Of a DNA stretch of 5,651 nucleotides, positions 1-5,647 are shown piece by piece. The DNA is taken from assembly GCA_025998735.1 (NCBI GenBank), contig BNWJ01000091.1, forward strand, positions 1 to 5,651, in the 5' to 3' direction. The DNA comes from Alphaproteobacteria bacterium. Its GTDB lineage: Bacteria; Pseudomonadota; Alphaproteobacteria; UBA3830. Both the position numbers and the translations under genes were made by a program. The notes under the pieces were generated by a model that was not told the DNA's origin, searched no databases, and worked only from the letters and a program-made list of their open reading frames with translations. Positions within the stretch are counted from its first letter, which is position 1. Each line of letters opens with the position of its first letter.

Positions 1-1
1 A

Positions 2-124
2 AAGATCATTTTTGACAAAAGGGTTGGCAACCATCTTCTCGATGATCGTCTCATCTACTTTCTTTCACGAGTTGTGGGCTCATGTGCCATGGATCACGTG
101 AAAAATGTGCAAGACGGGTGGTAA
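2..124 (+). CDS. Possible 3' end of an unrecognised gene
   Basis: A reading frame is open from the window edge to a TAA at 122-124, giving about 40 residues. It begins KIIFDKRVGNHLLDDRLIYF and ends HVKNVQDGW. I do not recognise the family. The mix of hydrophobic, charged and aromatic residues is compatible with the C-terminus of a soluble protein, but the stretch is short and a second + frame is also open here to 101, so chance cannot be excluded. After the TAA the same frame stays open to a TAG at 209-211 without resembling anything known. If real, it would be co-directional with the E2-like gene, some 300 bases upstream of it. Confidence 0.22.
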   Translation, partial: KIIFDKRVGNHLLDDRLIYFLSRVVGSCAMDHVKNVQDGW

Positions 125-262
125 GCTAGCAATGCTATTTCTTCTGAGGTTAATGTTACTCGATATAATTTCTTCATTGGTGCTACCTCTTGTCTTAAAA
201 CAAAAGTATAGCATCTCATCATCCAGAATTACAAATAGGACTCTGTAATAGCAAGACTGTAT

Positions 263-274
263 ACAAAATTTTGT
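263..274. promoter_or_regulatory. 12-bp perfect palindrome (possible operator)
   Basis: ACAAAATTTTGT reads identically on both strands and sits about 160 bases upstream of the E2-like start codon. Its size and AT-rich core fit a dimeric repressor site, but chance palindromes are more likely in AT-rich DNA and no second copy was seen nearby. Confidence 0.2.
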
Positions 275-310
275 GAGAAATAACGACAGTTAGTGTTTTA
301 TGCATGCTGC

Positions 311-346
311 ATTGGCGTGAGTAAACGTGGCTCGCGTTACGCCGAT
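311..346 (+). promoter_or_regulatory. Hairpin in the leader of the E2-like gene
   Basis: ATTGGCGT (311-318) pairs with ACGCCGAT (339-346) over 8 bp, with one G-U wobble. An inner GAG/CTC (319-321 with 331-333) closes a 9-base loop, leaving a 5-base bulge on the 3' side. No T-run follows on either strand, so it is not a standard intrinsic terminator. It could be a structured leader element or the remnant of a terminator for the gene upstream. Confidence 0.3.
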
Positions 347-419
347 AGTAGAAAATCTTAAATCCGTCATAGAATTAATATAAAAGAAACTTTTTGGTTA
401 TTTAATATCTATACACTAC

Positions 420-424
420 TAAGG
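420..424 (+). promoter_or_regulatory. Ribosome binding site of the E2-like gene
   Basis: TAAGG lies 7 bases before the ATG at 432. This spacing is good and supports that start. The first residues from this ATG (MRIDIIVP) also align with the N-terminus of SucB lipoyl domains (MSSVDILVP in E. coli, from memory). Confidence 0.6.
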
Positions 425-431
425 TTGTGAA

Positions 432-2984
432 ATGCGCATAGATATAATTGTTCCAACTTTCGACGCTTCATCCTACGAGGTGACATTAACGGTGTGGTAT
501 AAAAAAGTTGGAGAAAAAATATCGAAAAACGAAATTATCGCAGATGCAGAGACATCGATGATTGCATGCGGCATTACCTCAAGTTATGATTGTATATTGG
601 CTAAAATCATTGCGAAAGAAGGAGCCGTTATTCCACAAGGATCCAGAATAGCCATAATAGAAACCGACGTTAACGCGGATATGAGCAGAATTGTTGAGGA
701 AATAGAAGCCGAAGAACTGCTGCGCAAGTCAAATGATATTGCAAAAGAGATACTTGAGGATCAGCGCAGAGTAGCCGCTTCAAATGCAAAATCAAAGGAA
801 GAACAGGAGTATAAACAGGAGTTAGCACACGAGAATTCACGCAAATCCAAAGCGCTCCGTAATTCGACGACGGAAGGTGTTGGAGAAGAGTATCATGAAG
901 ATGAACCTTCCGGCGAATATTTGCTTTCGGTAAATGGAGCTGGCGAGAGTCTTGTTGGTAAAGCAGCGCCTGTATCGCTGTTTAGTCCATTTGCCGATTC
1001 AATAATTGAAGAGCTGCAGGAAACGGAGGAGATAAGAGATACTGTCTTGGAGGCATTACATGAGGATACCGAAGAGAGAGTAAAGAACATAATCGAAACG
1101 ACAAGGAATAAAGCAAAAGATGAAGCAAAGACATTAAGAGAAAAAATCCTGGAAGAAGCCAAAAAAGTAGCATTGCAGCAGGCGGAGGAGCTGAAGTTAA
1201 AAATACTACTGGAATATGAAGAAAAAGCTACCAAAGACGCCAGTGAAGCTCGTGATAAAATCGTGCGCGGATCTGTACTGGAGGCAGAAAATACAAGAAA
1301 CTCAATAATTAATGATATTAAGGAAAGAGCGAAAAAAGAAGCGGAAGCAATTAAGGCGGAGCTTATCAAAAATGCCGAAGAAGAGGCTGAAGATAAGGCG
1401 AAGGAGATTCGTAAGGAAGTAATAGCAAAGGCGAAGCAAAAAGCGAGAGAAGAAGCGGAAAATGTTGCCAAAGAAATCGTTGAAGAAGCCATTCATGAAG
1501 CAAAAAGTGAAGCAAAAGCCATAAAGAAAGAAATACTTCATTCTGCTCAGAAATTTGCTGCAAAAGAGACAGAAAGCATAATGAAGGAATTCAAAAAAAC
1601 TTCACAAAAGATATTAGAGGAGGAAGATGAAATAATAGAGACAGAAAAGAGAATTGCAGAAGCTAAATTTATCGGAGAAAATATTGTACAATCCGCCAAT
1701 GTTGAAGCAGAAACATTGAGGCAGCGTGTGTTGGATTCGGCCAATGTCGAAGCTGAAACATTGAGGCAGCGCATATTGGATATGAGCAATAGCGAAGCGG
1801 AAATCTTGAGACAGCGTACATTAGAGTCCGCTAATACTGAAGCAGATATATTGAGGCAACGCATATTGGATATAAGCAATAGCGAAGCGGAAATCTTGAG
1901 ACAGCGTACATTAGAGTCTGCCTATGCTGAAGCAGATATATTGAAAAACGAGATTTTATCTTTCACAAAGCGAGAACTATCCTCAGTTTTGAACAATATC
2001 AAAGCGGAGGCCAATCTTGAAATTAAGAATACGATTGCTGAAGTTGTCAGTACCGTAAAAACAGAAGCCAGTGAAAAACTCAAAAATACATGCAAGGTGG
2101 CGATTGAAAAAATAGACGAAGAAATAGCAAAAGAAACTACTTTTAAGAAGAATTTCATTGAGGAAAGAATAGAAAATCTAGAGTCAACTAGAGAAATTGT
2201 TCGCAAGTTGCTGAATACTCCTCTTGAAGATTTTGCTCCCGAAATGATTGCCGAGACCTGGAAGAAACCTACGTTTTTTTCATCTCCCGGCGATGAAACG
2301 GTCCCCATCGATTTTCTGAAGCAGCGCATAAACGAGAAACTTCGCTCTTCTATGGATTCTTCGGTAATTTCTACCGTATCAAACGAGGTTGATATGAGCG
2401 CTGTCCTAATCATAGAGAAAACATTCGGAAAGGAATTTGCGAAAAAATACAACACGCGTCTTGGATTTACGCCGTTCTTCATATTGGCTAGTATTTCGGC
2501 TCTGAAAGAATACAAGATGTTTAACGCTCATATTCACAAAGATGATCTCATATATAAAAACAGCTTTGACATATCCGTCATAACTTGCGGAAACGATGGC
2601 ATTGCCGCTCCAGTAATTAGAAATGCCGACGCACTTTCCATTGCAGATATAGAAAAGAGCATGATTGCCCTATCAAGGCGAGCGGTTGAGGGAACTTTGT
2701 CGCTGGAAGAGGTCTCCGGAGGAACATTTACGGTTGTAAATGCCGGAGTGTATGGATCCCTAATGGGAACGGATCTATTGACTCCTCCACAGGTTGCAAC
2801 ATTGAGCGTGCACCGCATGCATGATCGGCCGATTGCCGTTGATACAGGTGTGGAAGTAAGGCCTATGTTGTACATTTCATTATCCTACGATCACCGAGTC
2901 GCGGATACTAAAATCGCCTCTGAGTTCTTGATAAGCATAAGGAAATATGTTGAAAATCCAGGCTGGACACTGCTTGGATTGTGA
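432..2984 (+). CDS. SucB-like E2 acyltransferase chimera with degenerate lipoyl domain and giant coiled coil
   Basis: The 850 residues fall into three parts. Residues 1-78 match the E2 lipoyl domain (IDIIVP, VWYKKVGEKI, KEGAVIPQGS), but the lipoyl-lysine motif ETDK reads ETSM, with Met43 where the modified Lys belongs. Residues 80-595 are charged, mostly helical sequence: an acidic linker near 150-190, 19-residue repeats from about 212 to 391, and 15-residue repeats at 421-510. Residues 620-850 are a 2-oxoacid dehydrogenase acyltransferase domain closest to SucB (NEVDM 651-655, RLGFTPFF 676-683, GGTFTVVN 763-770, SYDHRVAD 818-825). Catalytic His821 and Asp825 and the GGxFTxxN Thr (767) are kept, while the Gly after Asp is Thr826. 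A normal SucB is about 400 residues, with a peripheral subunit-binding domain that I cannot find here. No signal peptide or membrane segment is visible, so it is likely cytoplasmic. I infer that it cannot act as a standard swinging-arm E2. A scaffold or moonlighting role is possible, and no sucA or lpd is adjacent. Confidence 0.88.
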   Translation: MRIDIIVPTFDASSYEVTLTVWYKKVGEKISKNEIIADAETSMIACGITSSYDCILAKIIAKEGAVIPQGSRIAIIETDVNADMSRIVEEIEAEELLRKSNDIAKEILEDQRRVAASNAKSKEEQEYKQELAHENSRKSKALRNSTTEGVGEEYHEDEPSGEYLLSVNGAGESLVGKAAPVSLFSPFADSIIEELQETEEIRDTVLEALHEDTEERVKNIIETTRNKAKDEAKTLREKILEEAKKVALQQAEELKLKILLEYEEKATKDASEARDKIVRGSVLEAENTRNSIINDIKERAKKEAEAIKAELIKNAEEEAEDKAKEIRKEVIAKAKQKAREEAENVAKEIVEEAIHEAKSEAKAIKKEILHSAQKFAAKETESIMKEFKKTSQKILEEEDEIIETEKRIAEAKFIGENIVQSANVEAETLRQRVLDSANVEAETLRQRILDMSNSEAEILRQRTLESANTEADILRQRILDISNSEAEILRQRTLESAYAEADILKNEILSFTKRELSSVLNNIKAEANLEIKNTIAEVVSTVKTEASEKLKNTCKVAIEKIDEEIAKETTFKKNFIEERIENLESTREIVRKLLNTPLEDFAPEMIAETWKKPTFFSSPGDETVPIDFLKQRINEKLRSSMDSSVISTVSNEVDMSAVLIIEKTFGKEFAKKYNTRLGFTPFFILASISALKEYKMFNAHIHKDDLIYKNSFDISVITCGNDGIAAPVIRNADALSIADIEKSMIALSRRAVEGTLSLEEVSGGTFTVVNAGVYGSLMGTDLLTPPQVATLSVHRMHDRPIAVDTGVEVRPMLYISLSYDHRVADTKIASEFLISIRKYVENPGWTLLGL
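1065..1604 (+). repeat. Degenerate 19-residue (57-bp) protein repeats in the coiled coil
   Basis: A 13-residue motif, roughly EAxxIxxEIIxxA, recurs at fixed spacing within the E2-like protein. It starts at residues 212, 231, 250 and 269, then after one 15-residue step at 284, 303, 322, 341, 360 and 379. Clear examples are EAEAIKAELIKNA (303), KAKEIRKEVIAKA (322), EAENVAKEIVEEA (341) and EAKAIKKEILHSA (360). Two more motifs 19 apart occur at 526 and 545. DNA identity between units has largely decayed, so these look older than the 15-residue array downstream. Nineteen residues over five turns gives 3.8 residues per turn, which points to right-handed rather than classic heptad packing (inference). 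Confidence 0.7.
1692..1961 (+). repeat. Six tandem 45-bp (15-residue) in-frame repeats
   Basis: Residues 421-510 of the E2-like protein are six consecutive 15-residue units: SANVEAETLRQRVLD, SANVEAETLRQRILD, MSNSEAEILRQRTLE, SANTEADILRQRILD, ISNSEAEILRQRTLE and SAYAEADILKNEILS. Units 3-4 (1782-1871) and 5-6 (1872-1961) form a higher-order 90-bp duplication. The first 45 bases of each half differ at one position, and 67 of the first 72 match, so the last expansion is recent. A degenerate related motif precedes the array at residue 410 and another follows at 515. Fifteen-residue helical repeats are known in right-handed coiled coils such as the VASP tetramerisation domain. Confidence 0.93.
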
Positions 2985-2991
2985 GTGTCCA
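2964..2991. terminator. Hairpin between convergent genes, overlapping the E2-like stop
   Basis: TGGACACT (2964-2971) and AGTGTCCA (2984-2991) form a perfect 8-bp stem with a 12-base loop. The TGA stop (2982-2984) lies at its 3' edge, and the gap to the convergent ftsY stop is only 40 bases. There is no clear T-run after the stem on either strand, only GTCGTTT on the + side. It is therefore at best a weak bidirectional terminator, or an mRNA 3'-end stabilising structure. Confidence 0.4.
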
Positions 2992-3024
2992 CGGTCGTTT
3001 CTGAATGGGCGATGAGGCTGATTA

Positions 3025-3927
3025 CTACATCCCCACGATGGCGTCTGAGTATTCTCGGGCGTCAAATGGTTTTAAGTCATCGATTGTTTCGCCGATTCCA
3101 ATGGCAAAAATCGGCGTATTATATTTTCTCACCAGCGATAATAGGGCGCCACCTTTTGCTGTTCCGTCCAGTTTGGTGACAATCAATCCGTCAACGCCTA
3201 TTTTCTTGAGAAAGACATCCACCTGAGCATGAGCTGCCTGTCCGGTAAGTCCATCTATGATCAGAATCGTCTTGTGGGGAGCTGTGATGTCTACTTTCTT
3301 GATGACTCTTTTTATTTTTTCCAATTCCGCCAGGAGATCCTCACGGTTTTGCATTCGGCCTGCCGTATCGACTATTACGATGTCGTTTCCATCGCGTTTG
3401 GCCTGCTCAATGGACGAAAAAACCAGGCCGGCGGCATCGGCATTTTCTTTTCCGGCACAGATATTAGCGCCGATTTTTTCCGCCCAGTATTTCAGCTGCT
3501 CGACGGCGGCGGCTCGGAAGGTATCTGCTGCCACGACCAGAGGCATATGTCCGGATTTCTTGAAAATATTGGCGATTTTGGCGACGGAGGTTGTCTTGCC
3601 GTTTCCGTTTACGCCAATCACAAGTATTACATATGGATCATGTCCGCCACAATTTTCGAAAAAATCAAATTCGTATGGTTTTATCAGATTAAAAATCTCG
3701 TTCGACAAAAACTTTTTTACATCGGTGTCGGTGGCGTCTTTGGGAAATTTTTTATCTGCGATTTTCGTTGCAAGCTCTGTGGAAACTTCGACACCGGCGT
3801 CCGCCATTATGAGAGCATCCTCTATTTCCTGCGCCAGATTTTCGTCGATTTTTCTTCCAGTGATCGATATAGATATCTTTTCAGAAGTCTTTTTTAAAGC
3901 CGATTTTATTTTCGAAAAGATACCCAT
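3025..3927 (-). CDS. ftsY: Signal recognition particle receptor FtsY
   Basis: FtsY is the SRP-family GTPase that docks ribosome-SRP complexes at the inner membrane for co-translational insertion. All 300 residues match the NG core: an N-domain helical bundle (1 to about 90), then the G domain with GVNGNGKTTS (105-114, P-loop), DTFRAAAVEQL (135-145), DTAGR (187-191), TKLDGTAKGG (251-260), GIGE (277-280) and C-terminal DLKPFD (284-289). The long acidic A domain of E. coli FtsY is absent, as in many alphaproteobacteria. The usual D-A-x-TGQNA stretch reads DGLTGQAA (225-232), a mild deviation. The ATG immediately follows the mtaB stop (TAGATG), with GAGGG four bases upstream inside mtaB, so the two are probably translationally coupled. 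Translation ends at TAG followed in frame by TAA. The complete motif set suggests a functional protein. Confidence 0.97.
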   Translation of the reverse strand: MGIFSKIKSALKKTSEKISISITGRKIDENLAQEIEDALIMADAGVEVSTELATKIADKKFPKDATDTDVKKFLSNEIFNLIKPYEFDFFENCGGHDPYVILVIGVNGNGKTTSVAKIANIFKKSGHMPLVVAADTFRAAAVEQLKYWAEKIGANICAGKENADAAGLVFSSIEQAKRDGNDIVIVDTAGRMQNREDLLAELEKIKRVIKKVDITAPHKTILIIDGLTGQAAHAQVDVFLKKIGVDGLIVTKLDGTAKGGALLSLVRKYNTPIFAIGIGETIDDLKPFDAREYSDAIVGM

Positions 3928-5337
3928 CTAACCCTCGTTAATTTCAATTGGATATCCAATTATATGTTTTTTTTCGCAATCTTCACAATGAAATAAATAT
4001 TCGCTGCCGGCAACGAGCTTCTTTCGAGACTTAACCTGCAAAAACGAATTTGTTTTCGCTGCGTACTCACTTTCGGCGAGAATCACCACGTTCTTCCCTA
4101 TGAATTCCTGCATTTTTTTAGTTAGTAAACCCTGGGATAATTTTCGCAATTCCGCTGCTCTGGCCAAACGGATTTTCTTCTCTACCATTGGCATACCGCA
4201 AGCGGGTGTACCAGGACGTGGAGAATATGGAAAAGAATGCAGAAGAGATATGTGCGCTTTCTCCATTAGTAGCTTGGTATTCTCGAACATTTCGTCAGTT
4301 TCTGTTGGAAATCCAACCATCATGTCCGCTCCCAAAACGACTTCCGGACGCCGAGATAATATTTTTTCGTTGATTTCCACGACTTGCGCTGCCGAATGCC
4401 GTCGTAACATGCGTTTCAAAATCATATCGTCTCCGGCTTGAATGCTCTCGTGAATATGCGGCAGTAGGCGCTCCTCGCCGGAAATGACATTGATGAGTTC
4501 GTCGTCGATGTCAGCGGGATCCAGAGACGATAGCCCAAGACGTCGAAGATCCGGAACATTCTTCAACATGTATCTTATCAACGAAGATAAAGTATCGCCC
4601 GTTCCTGAACTTCTTCCGTAGGACGAAACATTAACGCCGGTCAGAACTATTTCCTTATATCCCCTTTGTAGTAATTTTTTTGTTTGCGACACAATGTCAT
4701 CCTTGGGAAAGCTGACGCTGGGACCGCGGGTAAATCTAACAACGCAATATGTGCATTTCTGATCGCAGCCGTTTTGAACCTGCAAAAATCCACGCACTCT
4801 CCCCTTATACGTCGCCAACGCCAGCGTGACGGTGGACCCGTTTTCTGTTTCGGTATTTGCAGCATATGTGCTTACTCCTATTGATTTAGTTTCAGTCAGC
4901 GTGACGCTGGACCCATTTACTGCTTTACTACTAGCTGATGGGTATGCGAGTTGTGCTTGCAATGTTGATTCAGTTTCAACCACTGAAGTAGTAATCTGGT
5001 CCAGCTTCAAGCAGGCGTATTCGTCTTTCGATAGTTTCATTTTATTGGAAATGATTCCGACAATTCCGTCCATTTTTATGTAGGAATCAGGATTTAATTC
5101 CGATGCGCATCCGGTCAGAATTATTTTTATGTCGTTATTTTCATTGTAAAGTTTTCTTATGGTCTGGCGAAGTTTCCGTTCTGCCTCAGCCGTAACAGCG
5201 CAGGTGTTTATAATTGTGATATCTTCCAAACCAAGTTCTTTGGCAAAATCATATATAATTTCAGATTCACAGGCATTTAATCTGCATCCAAAAGTTATTA
5301 TTTTATTTTCCATTTCATTATGAGAAAAATCCGTCAT
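3928..5337 (-). CDS. mtaB: tRNA (N6-threonylcarbamoyladenosine-37) methylthiotransferase MtaB
   Basis: MtaB is a radical-SAM enzyme that converts t6A37 to ms2t6A37 in ANN-decoding tRNAs using two 4Fe-4S clusters. The N-terminal methylthiotransferase domain (about 10-105) has its three cluster cysteines: C18 (TFGCRLNACE), C46 (NTCAVT) and C77 (TGCASE). The radical SAM motif is C191-x3-C195-x2-C198 in QVQNGCDQKCTYCVV. Further family signatures are QAGDDMILKRMLRRH (300-314) and SFPYSPRPGTPA (368-379). The C-terminal 60 residues (from about 409) fit a TRAM RNA-binding domain. At 469 residues it exceeds the roughly 420-430 usual in alphaproteobacteria (from memory); the excess matches two tandem inserts at residues 120-172. 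The first ATG is preferred over M9 because GGGAG lies 9 bases upstream of it. MtaB rather than MiaB or RimO is chosen from the N-terminal TFGCRLN and the ftsY neighbour. Confidence 0.93.
   Translation of the reverse strand: MTDFSHNEMENKIITFGCRLNACESEIIYDFAKELGLEDITIINTCAVTAEAERKLRQTIRKLYNENNDIKIILTGCASELNPDSYIKMDGIVGIISNKMKLSKDEYACLKLDQITTSVVETESTLQAQLAYPSASSKAVNGSSVTLTETKSIGVSTYAANTETENGSTVTLALATYKGRVRGFLQVQNGCDQKCTYCVVRFTRGPSVSFPKDDIVSQTKKLLQRGYKEIVLTGVNVSSYGRSSGTGDTLSSLIRYMLKNVPDLRRLGLSSLDPADIDDELINVISGEERLLPHIHESIQAGDDMILKRMLRRHSAAQVVEINEKILSRRPEVVLGADMMVGFPTETDEMFENTKLLMEKAHISLLHSFPYSPRPGTPACGMPMVEKKIRLARAAELRKLSQGLLTKKMQEFIGKNVVILAESEYAAKTNSFLQVKSRKKLVAGSEYLFHCEDCEKKHIIGYPIEINEG
3932..3936 (-). 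promoter_or_regulatory. Ribosome binding site of ftsY inside mtaB
   Basis: On the - strand GAGGG precedes TTAG and then ATG, so the Shine-Dalgarno lies within the last mtaB codons and the mtaB stop sits between it and the ftsY start. The spacing of four bases is slightly short. The arrangement favours ribosomes that have just finished mtaB re-initiating on ftsY. Confidence 0.55.
4822..4980 (-). repeat. Two tandem in-frame copies of a palindrome-bearing element within mtaB
   Basis: The coding strand holds an 84-bp copy (4980-4897, residues 120-147) followed directly by a 75-bp copy (4896-4822, residues 148-172). At the protein level VETES...AY...NGSSVTL aligns with TETKS...TY...NGSTVTL, with a three-residue gap. 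At the DNA level each copy ends in GGGTCCASCGTCACGCTG, and ACGCTGGACCC on the + strand completes a short inverted repeat. In one copy CAGCGT-G-ACGCTG (4897-4909) is perfectly palindromic; in the other one base of the arm differs. TTGATTYAGTTTCA also recurs at 4881-4894 and 4965-4978. The copies lie in the linker between the methylthiotransferase and radical SAM domains, keep the frame and account for the extra length of this MtaB. Confidence 0.8.
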
Positions 5338-5346
5338 TTAAAATTA

Positions 5347-5351
5347 CTCCC
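5347..5351 (-). promoter_or_regulatory. Ribosome binding site of mtaB
   Basis: GGGAG on the - strand ends 9 bases before the ATG at 5337. The alternative internal ATG (residue 9, 5311-5313) has no comparable purine-rich site upstream, so this element decides the start. Confidence 0.55.
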
Positions 5352-5368
5352 AGCAATACATTAGTAAC

Positions 5369-5399
5369 ATTATACATTATTATTAATGCAAATTGCCAA
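5369..5399 (-). promoter_or_regulatory. Putative promoter of mtaB-ftsY
   Basis: On the - strand a perfect -10 TATAAT occupies 5374-5369 and TTGGCA, a 5/6 match to the -35 consensus, occupies 5399-5394. The 19-base spacer is longer than ideal. Transcription would start near 5362, giving a leader of about 25 bases that holds the GGGAG site. No other promoter is seen between mtaB and ftsY, so both are probably expressed from here. Confidence 0.42.
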
Positions 5400-5586
5400 A
5401 GAAATTTATAAAGTTGAATAAAGTTCTCCGGAATACTGGCGGCGTTTCTGTACGATGGATAATGATGGCCGCCACAAGCTTAAAAATAAAACAAGCTTCC
5501 CATCTATCGTTTCCCGTTTTTAACCCCTAACTCCGCATAAAATTACCCCCTAAATAAGAAAAAACATAAAAAAATAAAAATATATC
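5400..5586. other. Non-coding divergent intergenic region
   Basis: No gene is supported here. It contains a GC-rich inverted repeat, TGGCGGC (5437-5443) with GCCGCCA (5468-5474), and a second composite one: AAGCTT at 5476-5481 with 5493-5498, GATGG 5464-5468 with CCATC 5500-5504, and ACGAT 5452-5456 with ATCGT 5506-5510. The GCCGCCA and GATGG arms share a base, so the full structures compete. From about 5541 to 5586 the + strand is extremely A-rich, which could act as an UP-like element for the + strand promoter that follows. Confidence 0.45.
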
Positions 5587-5615
5587 TTGAAGTTAGGTTT
5601 TTGCTATGGTATTAT
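5587..5615 (+). promoter_or_regulatory. Putative promoter of the gene beginning at the window edge
   Basis: TTGAAG (5587-5592) and TATTAT (5610-5615) are separated by 17 bases, the optimal spacing, and are preceded by an A-rich tract. Transcription would begin near 5622, at the edge of the palindrome described next. Confidence 0.5.
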
Positions 5616-5634
5616 TTATGCAACCTAATTAGGT
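5593..5634 (+). promoter_or_regulatory. Putative operator: palindrome plus half-site around the promoter
   Basis: ACCTAATTAGGT (5623-5634) is a perfect 12-bp palindrome covering the predicted start of transcription. The same half-site, TTAGGT, recurs at 5593-5598 in the -35/-10 spacer. Sites bracketing the -10 box suggest repression, possibly autoregulation by the downstream product (inference). Confidence 0.4.
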
Positions 5635-5647
5635 AGGCTATTATTTT

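Larger units (their letters stand above)
125..431. other. Non-coding leader region upstream of the E2-like gene
   Basis: About 300 bases without a convincing gene. It contains a perfect TATAAT at 164-169 with no good -35 element, a 12-bp palindrome at 263-274, a hairpin at 311-346, and AT-rich sequence at 371-415 with -10-like hexamers (TATAAA at 379-384, TATACA at 410-415), none paired with a convincing -35. I see no tRNA cloverleaf and no known riboswitch. The transcription start of the downstream gene cannot be fixed. If TATAAT at 164 is used, both palindromic structures would lie in a leader of about 255 bases. Confidence 0.5.

Noticed and set aside
301..346. tRNA or small structured RNA gene
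   Set aside because: There is only one stem with a bulged inner pair. No T-arm or anticodon arm could be built, and no CCA-type acceptor stem is present.
960..1090. Possible peripheral subunit-binding domain after the lipoyl domain
   Set aside because: The segment around VSLFSPFADSIIEE superficially has a Ser-Pro helix start, but lacks the GTGxxGRI-type loop that defines the E1/E3-binding domain.
893..1492. Long - strand open frame rich in Ser, Phe, Ala and Ile opposite the coiled coil
   Set aside because: It is the antisense image of Glu/Lys/Ala-rich helical repeats, whose complements seldom form stop codons. It has no family motif, and the + strand frame has clear domains at both ends.
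432..1700. HlyD/membrane-fusion protein reading (lipoyl-type domain plus coiled coil)
   Set aside because: There is no N-terminal membrane anchor, and the C-terminus is clearly an E2 acyltransferase domain. The lipoyl domain also matches SucB from residue 1.
1692..1961. CRISPR-like array of short direct repeats
   Set aside because: The units are contiguous 45-bp coding repeats with no unique spacers, and they encode a regular 15-residue helix pattern.
3229..3931. Two + strand open frames of more than 220 residues opposite ftsY
   Set aside because: The - strand carries every SRP-GTPase motif in order. The antisense frames have no recognisable domain and only mirror its codon composition.
4826..5083. 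+ strand frame with SVSV/VSVTLDPF-like repeats opposite mtaB
   Set aside because: The repetition is explained by the duplicated palindromic element, which is read in frame by mtaB on the other strand.
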